Positions 43,391 through 53,065 of a DNA stretch of 64,000 nt are shown here, one piece after another; position 1 is the stretch's first letter; every line of letters begins with the position of its first letter. Made by a program: the position numbers and the translations under genes. A model generated the notes under the pieces. It did not search any database, was not told the origin of the DNA, and saw nothing but the letters and a program-made list of their open reading frames with translations. The stretch lies in contig OY804586.1 of assembly GCA_963680875.1 (NCBI GenBank), positions 52,858,203-52,922,202 of the forward strand. The letters run 5' to 3'. This stretch comes from Bathymodiolus brooksi. Its lineage: Eukaryota > Mollusca > Bivalvia > Mytilida > Modiolidae.

Positions 43391-43816
43391 TATGTTAAAC
43401 ACGTTTTTAAGCCTAAAACAATAAAAGGTTAAAGTTCATATATAAAAGAATAATCTGTAGATTCTTAAAAATAATCCACTGTTCGAACAATAGTCAGAGA
43501 AATGTATTATAACCAGGTAAATGATATTTACATTGTCTCAAAAATGGGTCAAATTATTAAAGTACATCGGCCTGTATCATCGGCCTCTATTACCGGCCTG
43601 TATGTGATATCAGAGGTCGCATTTACAATAGCGTTGCTGGGAGTATTATTGTACGACTGTAGATAAAGACGAACCGAACATCACTTTAAACTTTATTTTG
43701 CATAAAGTATTTTCAGAAAAGTCGGTAGAGAGGATAAAACATATAATTTTTGGTATATTTTGTGTTTACTTATGAGTATATACATTGTATATGGTATTAT
43801 ATTAAAGCATTATGTA
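43391..43816. other. Unassigned DNA
   Basis: A short palindromic pair, ATCGGCCTGTATCATCGGCC, is present near 43566. No gene. Confidence 0.4.
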
Positions 43817-43999
43817 CAGGGGCGGGTCCAGGGGGCGCACCCGGCGCGCGCCCCCCTAAATTTGGAAAAAATATGATTTTATGGCGTAAAATCGTGATTT
43901 TTCACACGAAATACCCCAAAAATTTTCGCGCCCCCCCTCCGCTCGGCGCAATTTTTTTAAGTGCGCCCCCCCTAACTTGAAATCCTGGATCCGCCCCTG
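43817..43999 (+). mobile_element. GC-ended MITE
   Basis: It begins CAGGGGCGGGTCCAGG and ends CCTGGATCCGCCCCTG: inverted ends of 16 bases with one mismatch. The inside has a GATTTTATGGCGTAAAATCG segment and G/C-rich runs. About 183 bp with no gene. Confidence 0.85.
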
Positions 44000-44089
44000 T
44001 AGTCTATATAACTTTACACTACATGTACATACAGTCCGTAATTTGATCCTAGACAAATAAAGACTGGATGATATATCACACACATTAAC

Positions 44090-45240
44090 AGCCATCAAAT
44101 ACATGTTGTTTTGTTTTAGCTTGAGATAGACCACCGTATCTCCGACGTGTAAGGATATGTTCAGTTGTATCATTACATCTTGGAAAGCGACAAACTTCAT
44201 GTTTGACCGAAATTAACAAGACCAAGTTAATTAAAGGCAGGTAGATAAGTAGATGTTATTTACCATTTCACCGTGACTTGCGTTTTTCAATACATGTACA
44301 ATCTATTATACATGGGTTTGTTTTCTGTATATGAACTATTATTAACACATTAAGACCGAACTTCATAAACGTTGGGATTTTTTATGATGTCCATTAAGAA
44401 GGGTGGTTTTGTCCATAAAACTCGTTTAACCCGGCCACTTTTTTTTATTGAGATGCCTGGACATACCAAACCATGAAAGTGATCTGTCAAAAAATGAAAA
44501 GAAAGTTCAAACAGTGATGGTCATCAATTCCACCAATATCAATAAAACGAAGAATCACCTCTCATCTTAACTCAACTAACCGGCCATCAAATACATGTTG
44601 TTTTGCTTTAGTTTGAGATAGACCGCCATGCCTCCAAGACGTGTTAGGATATGTCCAGTTGTATCATTACATCTCGGAAAGCGACACACTTAATGTTTGA
44701 CCGAAATTAACTATATTAATTAAAAACCAGTATAAAAGTATATATATCATGTACCCTATCATGGTGACTTGCGCTTTCTAATGCATGTACAATTCAGGAG
44801 CCGATCCAGGATTTCAAGTTAGGGGGGCACACTTAAAAAAATCTGGGGTATTTCGTGTGAAAAATCACGATTTTACGCCAAAAAAATCATATTTTTTCCA
44901 ATTTTAGGGGGGGGGGGGGGGGGGGGGGGAGCGCGCCGGGTGCAACCCTCCCCCTGGATCCGCCCCTGCAATTGAATATGCATGTTATTTTTTCTATAAT
45001 ATATACTAGATATGAACTATTAACACGTTCAGTCCGAAATTCATAAACGTTGTTTTTTTTTATAATGTCCATTAAGATGGGAGGTTTGTGTCCATAAAAC
45101 TAGTTTAACACCGCCACTTTTTTTATTGAGATGCCTGGACCAAAATCAGGGGTAGTGATCGGTCATTATGACAAGAAATTTTAAACAGTGATGGTCACGA
45201 ATTCCACCAATATCAACAAAACAAACAATCGCCTCCCGTC
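44090..45240. repeat. Segmental tandem duplication, two units
   Basis: Unit 1 (44090-44580) and unit 2 (44582 to about 45240) share GCCATCAAATACATGTTGTT, GCGACA-ACTT and TTTGACCGAAATTAAC, AACTATTATTAACAC-like, CATAAACGTT, repeat D (GATGCCTGGAC) and ACAGTGATGGTCA blocks. Unit 2 is longer because it carries the MITE at 44795. Confidence 0.85.
44795..44968 (-). mobile_element. GC-ended MITE with target-site duplication
   Basis: It is an inverted copy of the MITE at 43817, with ends CAGGAGCCGATCC and GGATCCGCCCCTG. The flanks carry CAATT at 44790-44794 and 44969-44973. Unit 1 of the duplication has the undisturbed site (CATGTACAATCTATT at 44293). An internal G run (44907-44929, 23 bases) has grown. 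Confidence 0.85.
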
Positions 45241-45479
45241 TTCACTGGACACGTATAACGTCAGAAATCAAAGTCATGGCTTGGGACAAGCACAATCATG
45301 TGACGGGGTTAATCCGTCTTTGCACAAAGTTTTTTTTTCTTAGAAATCAGATGTCGGTTAATGTAAACTTGTTCAAAGGTAATATAAAAACGGATCTTGG
45401 TAGATCAATTTGTTCAGACATGGAGAAGCCAAATTGCAAACTCTTCAAGAGGTAATTTTTTATTCTATCTTTAAACAAG
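45241..45479. other. Possible LINE sequence, too decayed to call
   Basis: GACATGGAGAAGCCAAATTG near 45418 could belong to the LINE that follows. No clear motif. Confidence 0.35.
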
Positions 45480-45870
45480 ACATTTGTTTAGAACCTTTTA
45501 CGTGTTGACCAACAGCACCGAAATTTTATTACTAAATTCAGAGTTAGTAACATGAAAATCCCATTTGAACTGGTCGTTGGTCCTATATTAATAAAGAGAA
45601 CGCGTACAGAATGTGTGCAAAATGTTCGGAAGATTTAATTGGTGACGAATTTCACTTTTTGTTTTTATGTTCCAATCCTGAAATTTCAAATCTTAGAGCT
45701 AGATATATATCGAATTATCTATCATTTGAGAAACAGTAATGTAAAACATGACTGGTATGCTTGTCTCTTTGTCATATTGATTTGTTGAAGAAAAAAAATC
45801 ACTTTTCTTAAGGGTTTAAATAGATTCCTAAAATGCCACCTTTACTTTTTCTACTACTACTTCTACTAAT
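45480..45870 (+). pseudogene. LINE 3' end relic
   Basis: Translation across frames gives RVDQQHRNFITKFRVSNMK (about 45505-45555), then YRMCAKCSEDLIGDEFHFLF with a LCSNPE continuation (about 45607-45680). The C-x2-C ... H-x4-C arrangement is typical of the zinc-knuckle-like C-terminus of LINE ORF2 proteins. No RT domain remains. Downstream DNA is T-rich without a clear tail. Confidence 0.65.
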
Positions 45871-46600
45871 TATTGACCTACTTACACATGCAGTTTGAAG
45901 ATTATGTCAAGGGACGTGCGAAAAAGACCCCCAAAAAATAGCAAAAACAAAATAAGTTTAACATGTACAAAACCGGGAGTGAATTTAAAGATTAGATGAA
46001 GTAATGGCAACCCTGAAGGACTCGACTGAGTCACTCAGCACTGCATTCTAAGGTAGGCGATTCCAGCTAGCGCAGTCTACAATGGTGCGAGGGAAAATGG
46101 TGCCTTTCTCTCACTCGTCGCAACTTCGGCTGATTCCGTACCTTCATCATACCTCGTCCGTATTACGATAGCTCCCATTGGAACTACTTTCGGAAATCTT
46201 CAATGAAGGAGGTATTAAAATAATTCCACTTACAAATATTCGTCCAATAATAATATCTTTTCATTCGTCGCAATGTCGGCTGATTCCGTACCTTCATTAA
46301 AGACCAATATTTTTCAAAGCAAACTCTATACACTCATCTATTGTCGCCATTTTAGAACTTATTTGCGAAGCGCAATGTTTGATTGAAGTGATACGGTCTT
46401 CCGGCGAAGAAACGTGACGCGTAAACGCATATCAAATACCGTCTTACAGCCGATGTATTGAGGGAGAGAAGCGGACTCACCCGAGGTTTGCCGATTGGCC
46501 TTTCTCTGTCAAGTCCTACATAATGGGACCTGCTATTACGGAGAGTGCATGTTTCTGGAGTTTCCCAGGGGCGGTGAAAGTCTGTCACTTTTACTGACTG
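45871..46600. other. Unassigned DNA
   Basis: A short direct repeat (CGTCGCAA, TCGGCTGATTCCGTACCTTC) occurs near 46118 and 46266, spacing about 148 bp. A minus-strand frame at 46352-46588 is unrecognised; it may be flank of the LINE relic at 46609. Confidence 0.4.
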
Positions 46601-46608
46601 CCACCTTG

Positions 46609-46812
46609 TTATGGGATATTATATATATCATAAAAGGAGTACATCTCTGCGTGGATCCTCAAGCTGTGCCATTTCAGATGTTGTAACATGACACCAACAC
46701 TAGATGTATTTCGTTGTCTGTAGATGATATATCTCGCAGCCCTCTGTTGAACCATTTCTATTTTGTTTATGTCAGTTTTAAGATGGGGACCCCATACAGA
46801 ACAGGCATACAT
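46609..46812 (-). pseudogene. LINE RT C-terminal fragment
   Basis: The 67-codon frame reads YACSVWGPHLKTDINKIEMV, then QQRAARYII and a HLKWHSLRIH stretch. This matches the thumb/C-terminal region of LINE reverse transcriptases, where a Y-x2-x-VW...IEMVQRRAARF-type block is usual. No other RT motifs are near. Confidence 0.75.
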
Positions 46813-46824
46813 ACTCTAGTTGGT

Positions 46825-47010
46825 GGTTTTCTGGGATTATTTCGGTTTCCTCTAACGGAACAGGCACTAGGTATCTAGGTATCTAGGTATATTTTTTTTT
46901 ACCAGAAACAAGTGTCTAACAGGGGAAAAAAGAAGAAAACTGACTACCATGATATAGCTGAATTTGTAATCTTGTTGAAAGTGTGGTTAAGCACTCCTAA
47001 CAGCAAAAAT
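46825..47010 (+). mobile_element. Degenerate SINE B
   Basis: GGTGGTTTTCTGGGATTATT, CGGTTTCCTCTAAC, a three-fold AGGTATCT repeat, then GAAAACTGACTACCATGATA and GTTGAAAGTGTGGTTAAGCA. Order fits SINE B. Confidence 0.65.
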
Positions 47011-47719
47011 AAACTTATGATAAGCTATATAATTAACCAATACGTTTTTTAATATACGGAATTTTTCAATGTTTTACCGAGTTTGGGGTATTTTTACTAT
47101 CGCCATTTACCAAAACAAATTTCCAGAGCGACGGTAAAAGTTTGATTATGTATAGATTTACATTATTCTAAACCACTAATTATGTTTTAAGCATTAACCA
47201 ACTTCAAACCAAACATTAAAATCATAGTGGCATGAGTTGTCATGGTGTTTTTCGGACCTAAAGTTTCACACTAACCCTAAGCCAAGGCCGGTGTTTCACC
47301 TACAGTACAGATTACAAGCCACAAGGCCAAGGCTAAGAATGCCTTTAACAAGTTCAGATCATCTTTTTTTTTTAACATTTATGTGAAAAGCTCATCAACA
47401 TAAAGAAAACATTTGGATTTTATAAAGATAAAGCCAATTATATTTAATTTAAGGGTGACTAATCTCACAATAATTGTTCGGTGATTTTTTTTCCTTTAGA
47501 GGGGAGGTAACTCTAATTATAATTTCTTATTCAAGTCAACAAACTAATTTCTGTTTTTTTTTCTAGCTGTAAGGAATGCATTAAATTTTATAGAGACCAC
47601 AGAGCAGGGTTTATGTGTGGAGGTGTTTACTTCATATACATGTATATCATGGGGTGATACATGTTTTATAACCTTTGAAGGATCCCCAACCCACCTTTAA
47701 ATACATGATAGCAAACCAC
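47011..47719. other. Unassigned DNA
   Basis: An acceptor-like TTTTTTTTCTAG at 47570 precedes a short Cys-containing frame; too weak to call a gene. Confidence 0.4.
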
Positions 47720-47815
47720 TGTACCGTATACAGGGTTGGCAAAAAAGTGGGAAATACTCATATTTCCCAGGATGGTGGGAAATACTGGTATTTACCGGGA
47801 AATACTGGGAAATAA
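47720..47815. repeat. GGGAAATACTGG short repeat
   Basis: GTGGGAAATACT occurs at 47748 and 47780, with further GGGAAATACTGGGAAATA to 47812 and an inverted TATTTCCCA at 47760. Confidence 0.7.
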
Positions 47816-48655
47816 GATTGATTCTTAATTTGCAAATATAATGGTACAGGAAACTTCTAAATTGATATTTATGTTTTACATGTATGGCCAAAATTGCATA
47901 TAAAAAATCTTTAATGGATACAAATATAACTATATTGGCCTTACAGAAAAAAAAAAAATAATTAATGGATAGTGTTAATTTACAGATATATAAAATTGAT
48001 ATTGGAAAATTGATATTTGTTAAAAAAAATATTGATTTTCATTTTTGATAGAAATATTAAGAAAATTATTCTTTACTTGTAATCCTCACTTTGTACCTCC
48101 TTTGTTTAGTGATTAAAACGGTCCGTATATATGTAAATATCTAAGTAAATTGTCCATGTACATAGGGGACACAGTTCGGGGATGTTACACACTCTATCCT
48201 TAGAGTTTAATCGTGTACTAAGTTGACTTATTTTTCCTTTCAAATGTATGATTGGGTCATACATTTATTCATTTTTATCTCAATATAAATATATCATTGA
48301 ATCTAATTATTAGGGTTGTCTCCCTTGTACTATGTTTTTCAAAGGTTGTAATGTAACCAGACTTCACAAATAATGTAGTCAGTTGTGATTCAATGGAAAT
48401 TTTATTATCTATTTCACCACTGAAAAAAATATAATGCATAAAATTAAATAACAAATTTATTATAACATATTAAATTAATAAATATACAACACAACCATTA
48501 TCAATAATAATTCATACAATACTATTTAGATATATAAAGTAAACAGTTCACTGTGTCCAATTGAACTGGAAACAAATTCAAATTGTCAACATATAGCATG
48601 AACTAATTATAATAAATATCTTAGTACCTATTAGTATTACTGTTTGAGGAAATAG
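47816..48655. other. AT-rich non-coding DNA
   Basis: Nothing recognised. Confidence 0.5.
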
Positions 48656-49069
48656 TTCAAACATTAAGCAACCTCATTGGTGCTGTTATGGTTAGCCTCA
48701 AGTGTGATAGATCGTGGGTTCGAGCCTTGATCAGGTAAAATGAAAGACTATAAAATTGGTATTTGTTACTTCTCTGCTAAGCACACAACATTAAGCAGGC
48801 ATCTACATTTTTGTACAATTCATACCAGCTCCCACTAGCTCCTGGCTAGTCATTAGCAAACTTTTTTCACTCGCCAACAAAAGTATGTTACTTGCCAGAC
48901 TAATAAAGGTACCAATTAGAATTATATAACTCCAATACATTTTTATGTGTTGGTCTAATAAATAGCGGACCTCATCATCATCTCGTTGAAAATTAACCTG
49001 TTTTCGCCATGATATAGCGAAAAATTTGCTGAGTTGGAGTTAAACAACAATCACTCATTCAAACATTAA
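48656..49069 (+). mobile_element. SINE A, plus strand, with target-site duplication and changed middle
   Basis: The head (GTTATGGTTAGCCTCAAGTG, box B GGGTTCGAGCC), TTGGTATTTGTTACTTCTCT, then at about 48808-48930 a stretch unlike other SINE A copies (CCAGCTCCCACTAGCTCCTG), then the normal second half and tail (AGTTAAACAACAATCACTCA). An exact TTCAAACATTAA lies at 48656-48667 and 49058-49069, so head, middle and tail appear to have inserted as one unit. Confidence 0.88.
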
Positions 49070-49380
49070 AACATTCATACATTTTTAAATAGAAGTAAAT
49101 ACATATCTGTACCATCAGTGTGACAAGGTGACCAAATAAATCCTTGGAGACCTGGTGCTTGGTATACATCAATCAGTGTTGGTACTAAGATGGTTAGGTT
49201 TATGGCATTTAACACCACTTTCAATAATATTGGTATTAAGACATCATATTCCTATGTAATACAAAAAAAAATATGTTTTAGGATTTGGCAAAGCATTTTA
49301 TACCTTTAGGTTGATTTTGATTTTTGGTGTTTAATGCCACTTTCAGCAATATTTCAGCTATATCATGGTGATATACCTTT
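49070..49380 (-). mobile_element. Two SINE B tail fragments
   Basis: GGCATTTAACACCACTTTCA (49196) and GGTGTTTAATGCCACTTTCA with GCAATATTTCAGCTATATCA (49326) are inverted tails without bodies. Confidence 0.65.
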
Positions 49381-50300
49381 AGGTATCACAAAATGTATAC
49401 AAAAGTTGTCATTATCAATTTTACACCATTAGTTAAAATTATTTCAACTGCTTCAAGTCTAATAGTAATATGCCATAATACAAGTTTGACATTTATTTCG
49501 AATATTAAAATAGAAAATGAAATCCTAATACAAAATATACTTAAATTGTTTTACATTTATCTTTTAGCAAAATGAGCTGACAAAAATAATCAAAATAATA
49601 ATAAATTTTTTTTTACTTATATTATTCAGAAATGTTCAATACCCAATGCATAATATATATAGAGCCAACACTTCTAGCATACAAAATAGTTACTGGTAAA
49701 ATGTACAAAAATATTCTTGTTTACAGACTAAATGAAAAAACTAGATCCATCATCCAATTAGATTTTACTTAGGACTACTCAAAACCTCTGTGAATAAAAA
49801 TAACCCACACTGACCATAACCTTATATGGTTATTAAAATATACCTCTAAAAATATGTTTAACATGACCCCTATAGAGCTCCTATGTTAGGTAATATTAGG
49901 ATAGAGTGACCTTTGGGTAATTAACATAACTATGCTTGCTACAAAGTAAACAAAAAAATATAATGAAAAGTGTTCATTAACTCAATCAAGTGAGACTAAA
50001 ATGTTCCTGTTAAGAAAATACAATAGTTAATTAACTTCTATTTAAGAAGAGTAATGAATTAATAAATTTCTGAAACAGAAGAAATAAAGATTTAGAATTA
50101 AACAACAAAGAAATAATAAATTATTCTGAAATACAGAAATATTATTACTATATATGCTGAAAGGGAAATAACTCTCTGAAGTCATATTTCACTCGGGTAA
50201 ACAAACCTTCATATCTCCCTACAACAAGGGCGATAAATGTTTAAAGTAACACGAGGAAAGGGCTGCATAAAACTTTCAATAGTTCTTTCATATCCTGTTG
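49381..50300. other. AT-rich non-coding DNA
   Basis: A and T tracts; no gene or repeat family recognised. Confidence 0.5.
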
Positions 50301-50302
50301 AA

Positions 50303-50392
50303 GTGAGTGAGTGAGTGATTATTGTTTAATGTCAACTCAGTAATTTTTCAGCTATATCATGGAGAGACCAAGTTAATTTTAAGTGAGCGACA
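50303..50392 (-). mobile_element. SINE A tail fragment
   Basis: AAGTGAGTGAGTGAGTGATT, CAACTCAGTAATTTTTCAGC and GACCAAGTTAATTTTAAGTG: tail and first part of the body only. Confidence 0.75.
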
Positions 50393-50554
50393 AACTGTAA
50401 TGACATATTTTCCATGTCTCCTTTTCAAAATAAAGCCTTTTATTTTTTTCAGATTCAAATTTTTATGAAGAATTTCTTTTTATCAAAAGAAACCATAATT
50501 TATGCATTTTTTAGTCAGAAGTCTTCGCGCCCGGCTTTGTACATTACAAAAAAG

Positions 50555-50716
50555 GGTGCACTCGACTCGCAGATGCAAGTGATAAAGTTTACCAGTTGCT
50601 TGCCCATGGTCGTTGGTTCTCTCTGGGTACTCCGGCTTCTTCCACCACTAAAACTGGTCGCCATGATATAGCTGAAATATTGCTGAAAGTGATGTTAAAC
50701 ACAATAAATCAATTAT
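50555..50716 (+). mobile_element. SINE B, head missing
   Basis: AAGTGATAAAGTTTACCAGT, CTCTGGGTACTCCGGCTTC, ACTGGTCGCCATGATATAGC and AAAGTGATGTTAAACACAAT. It follows a poorly defined AT-rich stretch. Confidence 0.8.
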
Positions 50717-51300
50717 AAGACTATGATCATAGTATTGATTATGAAATAATACACAAGATTTCTATGCAAGAAATTTAACAATTATTATCATATTTTACTA
50801 TAGGATCAGAATTGCAAGAAACAATTTCATTTAGTTCAATCGCCAAAAAAAACAACATTTTGGATAAAGAACTTTTTTGGGGGTAAATTATTGGTTTAGA
50901 GAATTAGACATTATTTATTACCTAAAGCAAACAATTGATATCAGCTTTTTAATAATATTTTGCAGATATAATCAGGTTAAGATCTCAATTGTAATTTAAT
51001 CGTGAAAAAAAATGTACAATTTAAAATATTATTTAATAAAATCATGTTTTTGTTTCAAAATGAAAGATTTTGACAATTTTGCATTGTTTATGACATAGCA
51101 TTTAGTAGCAGGTTTTAATAACAAGAAGATTTATAAGGGAAATACATTTAATCTGTTTAATCATGCAGAAAATTGGACAAATATTTTCAGAATTTTTTTT
51201 TAATGGAATTCACAGACATTGAGAATTACACGTTATTTGTGTATTCTATAACTTAAAGCTTAATCTTATCTTCTGTGCCACTTAGTATTTGTAGTAAATA
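50717..51300. other. AT-rich non-coding DNA
   Basis: Nothing recognised. Confidence 0.5.
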
Positions 51301-51573
51301 TACTATTGATGAGGGGCCATCATGAATGTGATCGTATGGTAGTTGGATTTATAACTACCTATGCAATATAGTGGCTATCGGTTTGATTCCCACTCATGGC
51401 GAGGTGTACTCGATACAACTTTATGTGATAAAGTACAAGGTCAGTGGTTTTCTCCGGTTACTTCAGTTACCTCCACCAATAAAACTGATCGCCACGATAT
51501 ATAGCTGAAATATTGTTGAAAGTGGCATTAAACACCACAACCCTTACCCTAACACTAACCCTACTATGGATGA
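51301..51573 (+). mobile_element. SINE B, full length, probable target-site duplication
   Basis: Head (GTGATCGTATGGTAGTTGGA), box B decayed (GGTTTGATTCCC), body and tail (AAAGTGGCATTAAACACC), then a tail of AACCCTTACCCTAACACTAA. TACTATTGATGA (51301-51312) and TACTATGGATGA (51562-51573) flank it with one mismatch. The short-repeat tail, not poly(A), suggests a LINE partner that does not need poly(A). Confidence 0.8.
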
Positions 51574-52845
51574 TATACTATGCTTGAAAAGGTCTTCTCA
51601 TTGCATCTCTGAGGAATCTATTATCAACGAAGGCATATATATATATATTTAAATTCTCCCTCTCTAACTCGTTCGAATTTAAATTATTTCCTGTCTAACT
51701 CATATGGGCACATAAAACGACAACACATAAATTAGGTTTGGTTGCTCGCAGTAACTTCTCTTCTTTTTTCTTGCGAAACAACTTTTGATACTTAATTACA
51801 AACATGACAATGTACTAAATAAAAATCAACTCTGCAGTGAAAAACTTATAACATCTGGATCGTAGTTACTTTGAGCACCTTCGATAATGAAATTATTCAA
51901 GCAGGCCTTTATACATCAATTAAAATACTCCACCCTAATTACCGCCAAAACTTTTCTCGTGCAAAAGATACCTGTTACTACGTGTATTTAAAACCTGGAA
52001 TATGCATACTATCCAAACAGGTTACCCAACTTTATTTATATCTTACATATATAGTTAAAGGGAAAAACCCATTATCAAACGAAAAGAAATACATAGCCCA
52101 CTCGCCCTCTAATGTAGATGTGTGTATGATAAATGGCACATATTTAATGATAATTCTATTATTTTTTTTACCAAATTTTCAGTTTAAAACCAGAAAAATA
52201 AAGTTATTGATATCTACACACACATAGAAATATATATATATACCAGTAAATATTTTTCATCAGAATTTGAAAAAAAAAAAAAAAAAATGCTTTGTAGACT
52301 ACACCACGTGTGTATAGGCAGATCAAAGCATTATTTTTTATAATTTGCTTAATAGATTATAGAAATGAATTAATACTATTTTTTCTCTATTAGGTTAAAG
52401 GTTAAAAAAGAGCAAGTTGCATATTGAAATAGACGGTGAGTATATATTACATGTTTGAATGACATCTCCCCTTTTTATTCACCCCCATTCTGATCTAGAT
52501 ATATAGTTTTTGTATCTGATCTTTCATCACAAAAAACTTGTGCAAGCAACGTTACTGTATTTTAAATCATGTGTGCACCCATATGGATTCATATCTATGT
52601 TTACAAATTATATGTTAGATTCTATTTTTTTTAGTTTTTGCCCTTCATTATATTTGCAAGAGTTTGATTCTGTTTTTTGGTAGTGATTTCCCTTTATCAG
52701 TCAGGAGTAGTACTTGTATCAAGGATCCCAGGATCACTTATTCAGGTAAATTAAAAATTTCAGTAATCACTTATTAAGGTGATTTTGATGTTTCCTTTGA
52801 TCTTCAAATACAGAATTTTTTACATTTATATTATAGGATGCATGT
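51574..52845. other. AT-rich non-coding DNA
   Basis: A frame of 118 codons at 51871-52227 is unrecognised and low-complexity at its end. A poly(A) run lies at 52270-52287. No repeat family is seen. Confidence 0.45.
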
Positions 52846-52849
52846 TTAA

Positions 52850-53020
52850 CAGTATTTGTAAGCTGATACAACATCTTGTGATCAAGTTTGTCAGTGACTT
52901 GCGACAGGTCGGTGGTTTTCTCCGGGTACTCCAGTTTCCTCCACCAATAAAATTGACCGCCATGATGTAACTGAAATATTGTTAAAAGTGGCGTTAAACA
53001 CCATAAACCAAACCAAACCA
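52850..53020 (+). mobile_element. SINE B, head missing
   Basis: CAAGTTTGTCAGTGACTTGC, GACAGGTCGGTGGTTTTCTC, AAATTGACCGCCATGATGTA, TGGCGTTAAACACCATAAAC and a short (CAAAC)n-like tail. It ends about 45 bp before the satellite. Confidence 0.85.
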
Positions 53021-53065
53021 TTATCTGTAATCTGGTTATAGAGATTAATCTACTGTATTTCAATT

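Noticed and set aside
46352..46588. 78-codon minus-strand frame
   Set aside because: Close to a LINE fragment but with no recognisable LINE or host motif.
47571..47665. Short terminal exon with CKECIKFYRDHRAGF
   Set aside because: An acceptor-like T-tract and about 30 open codons only; no supporting neighbour exon or recognised domain.
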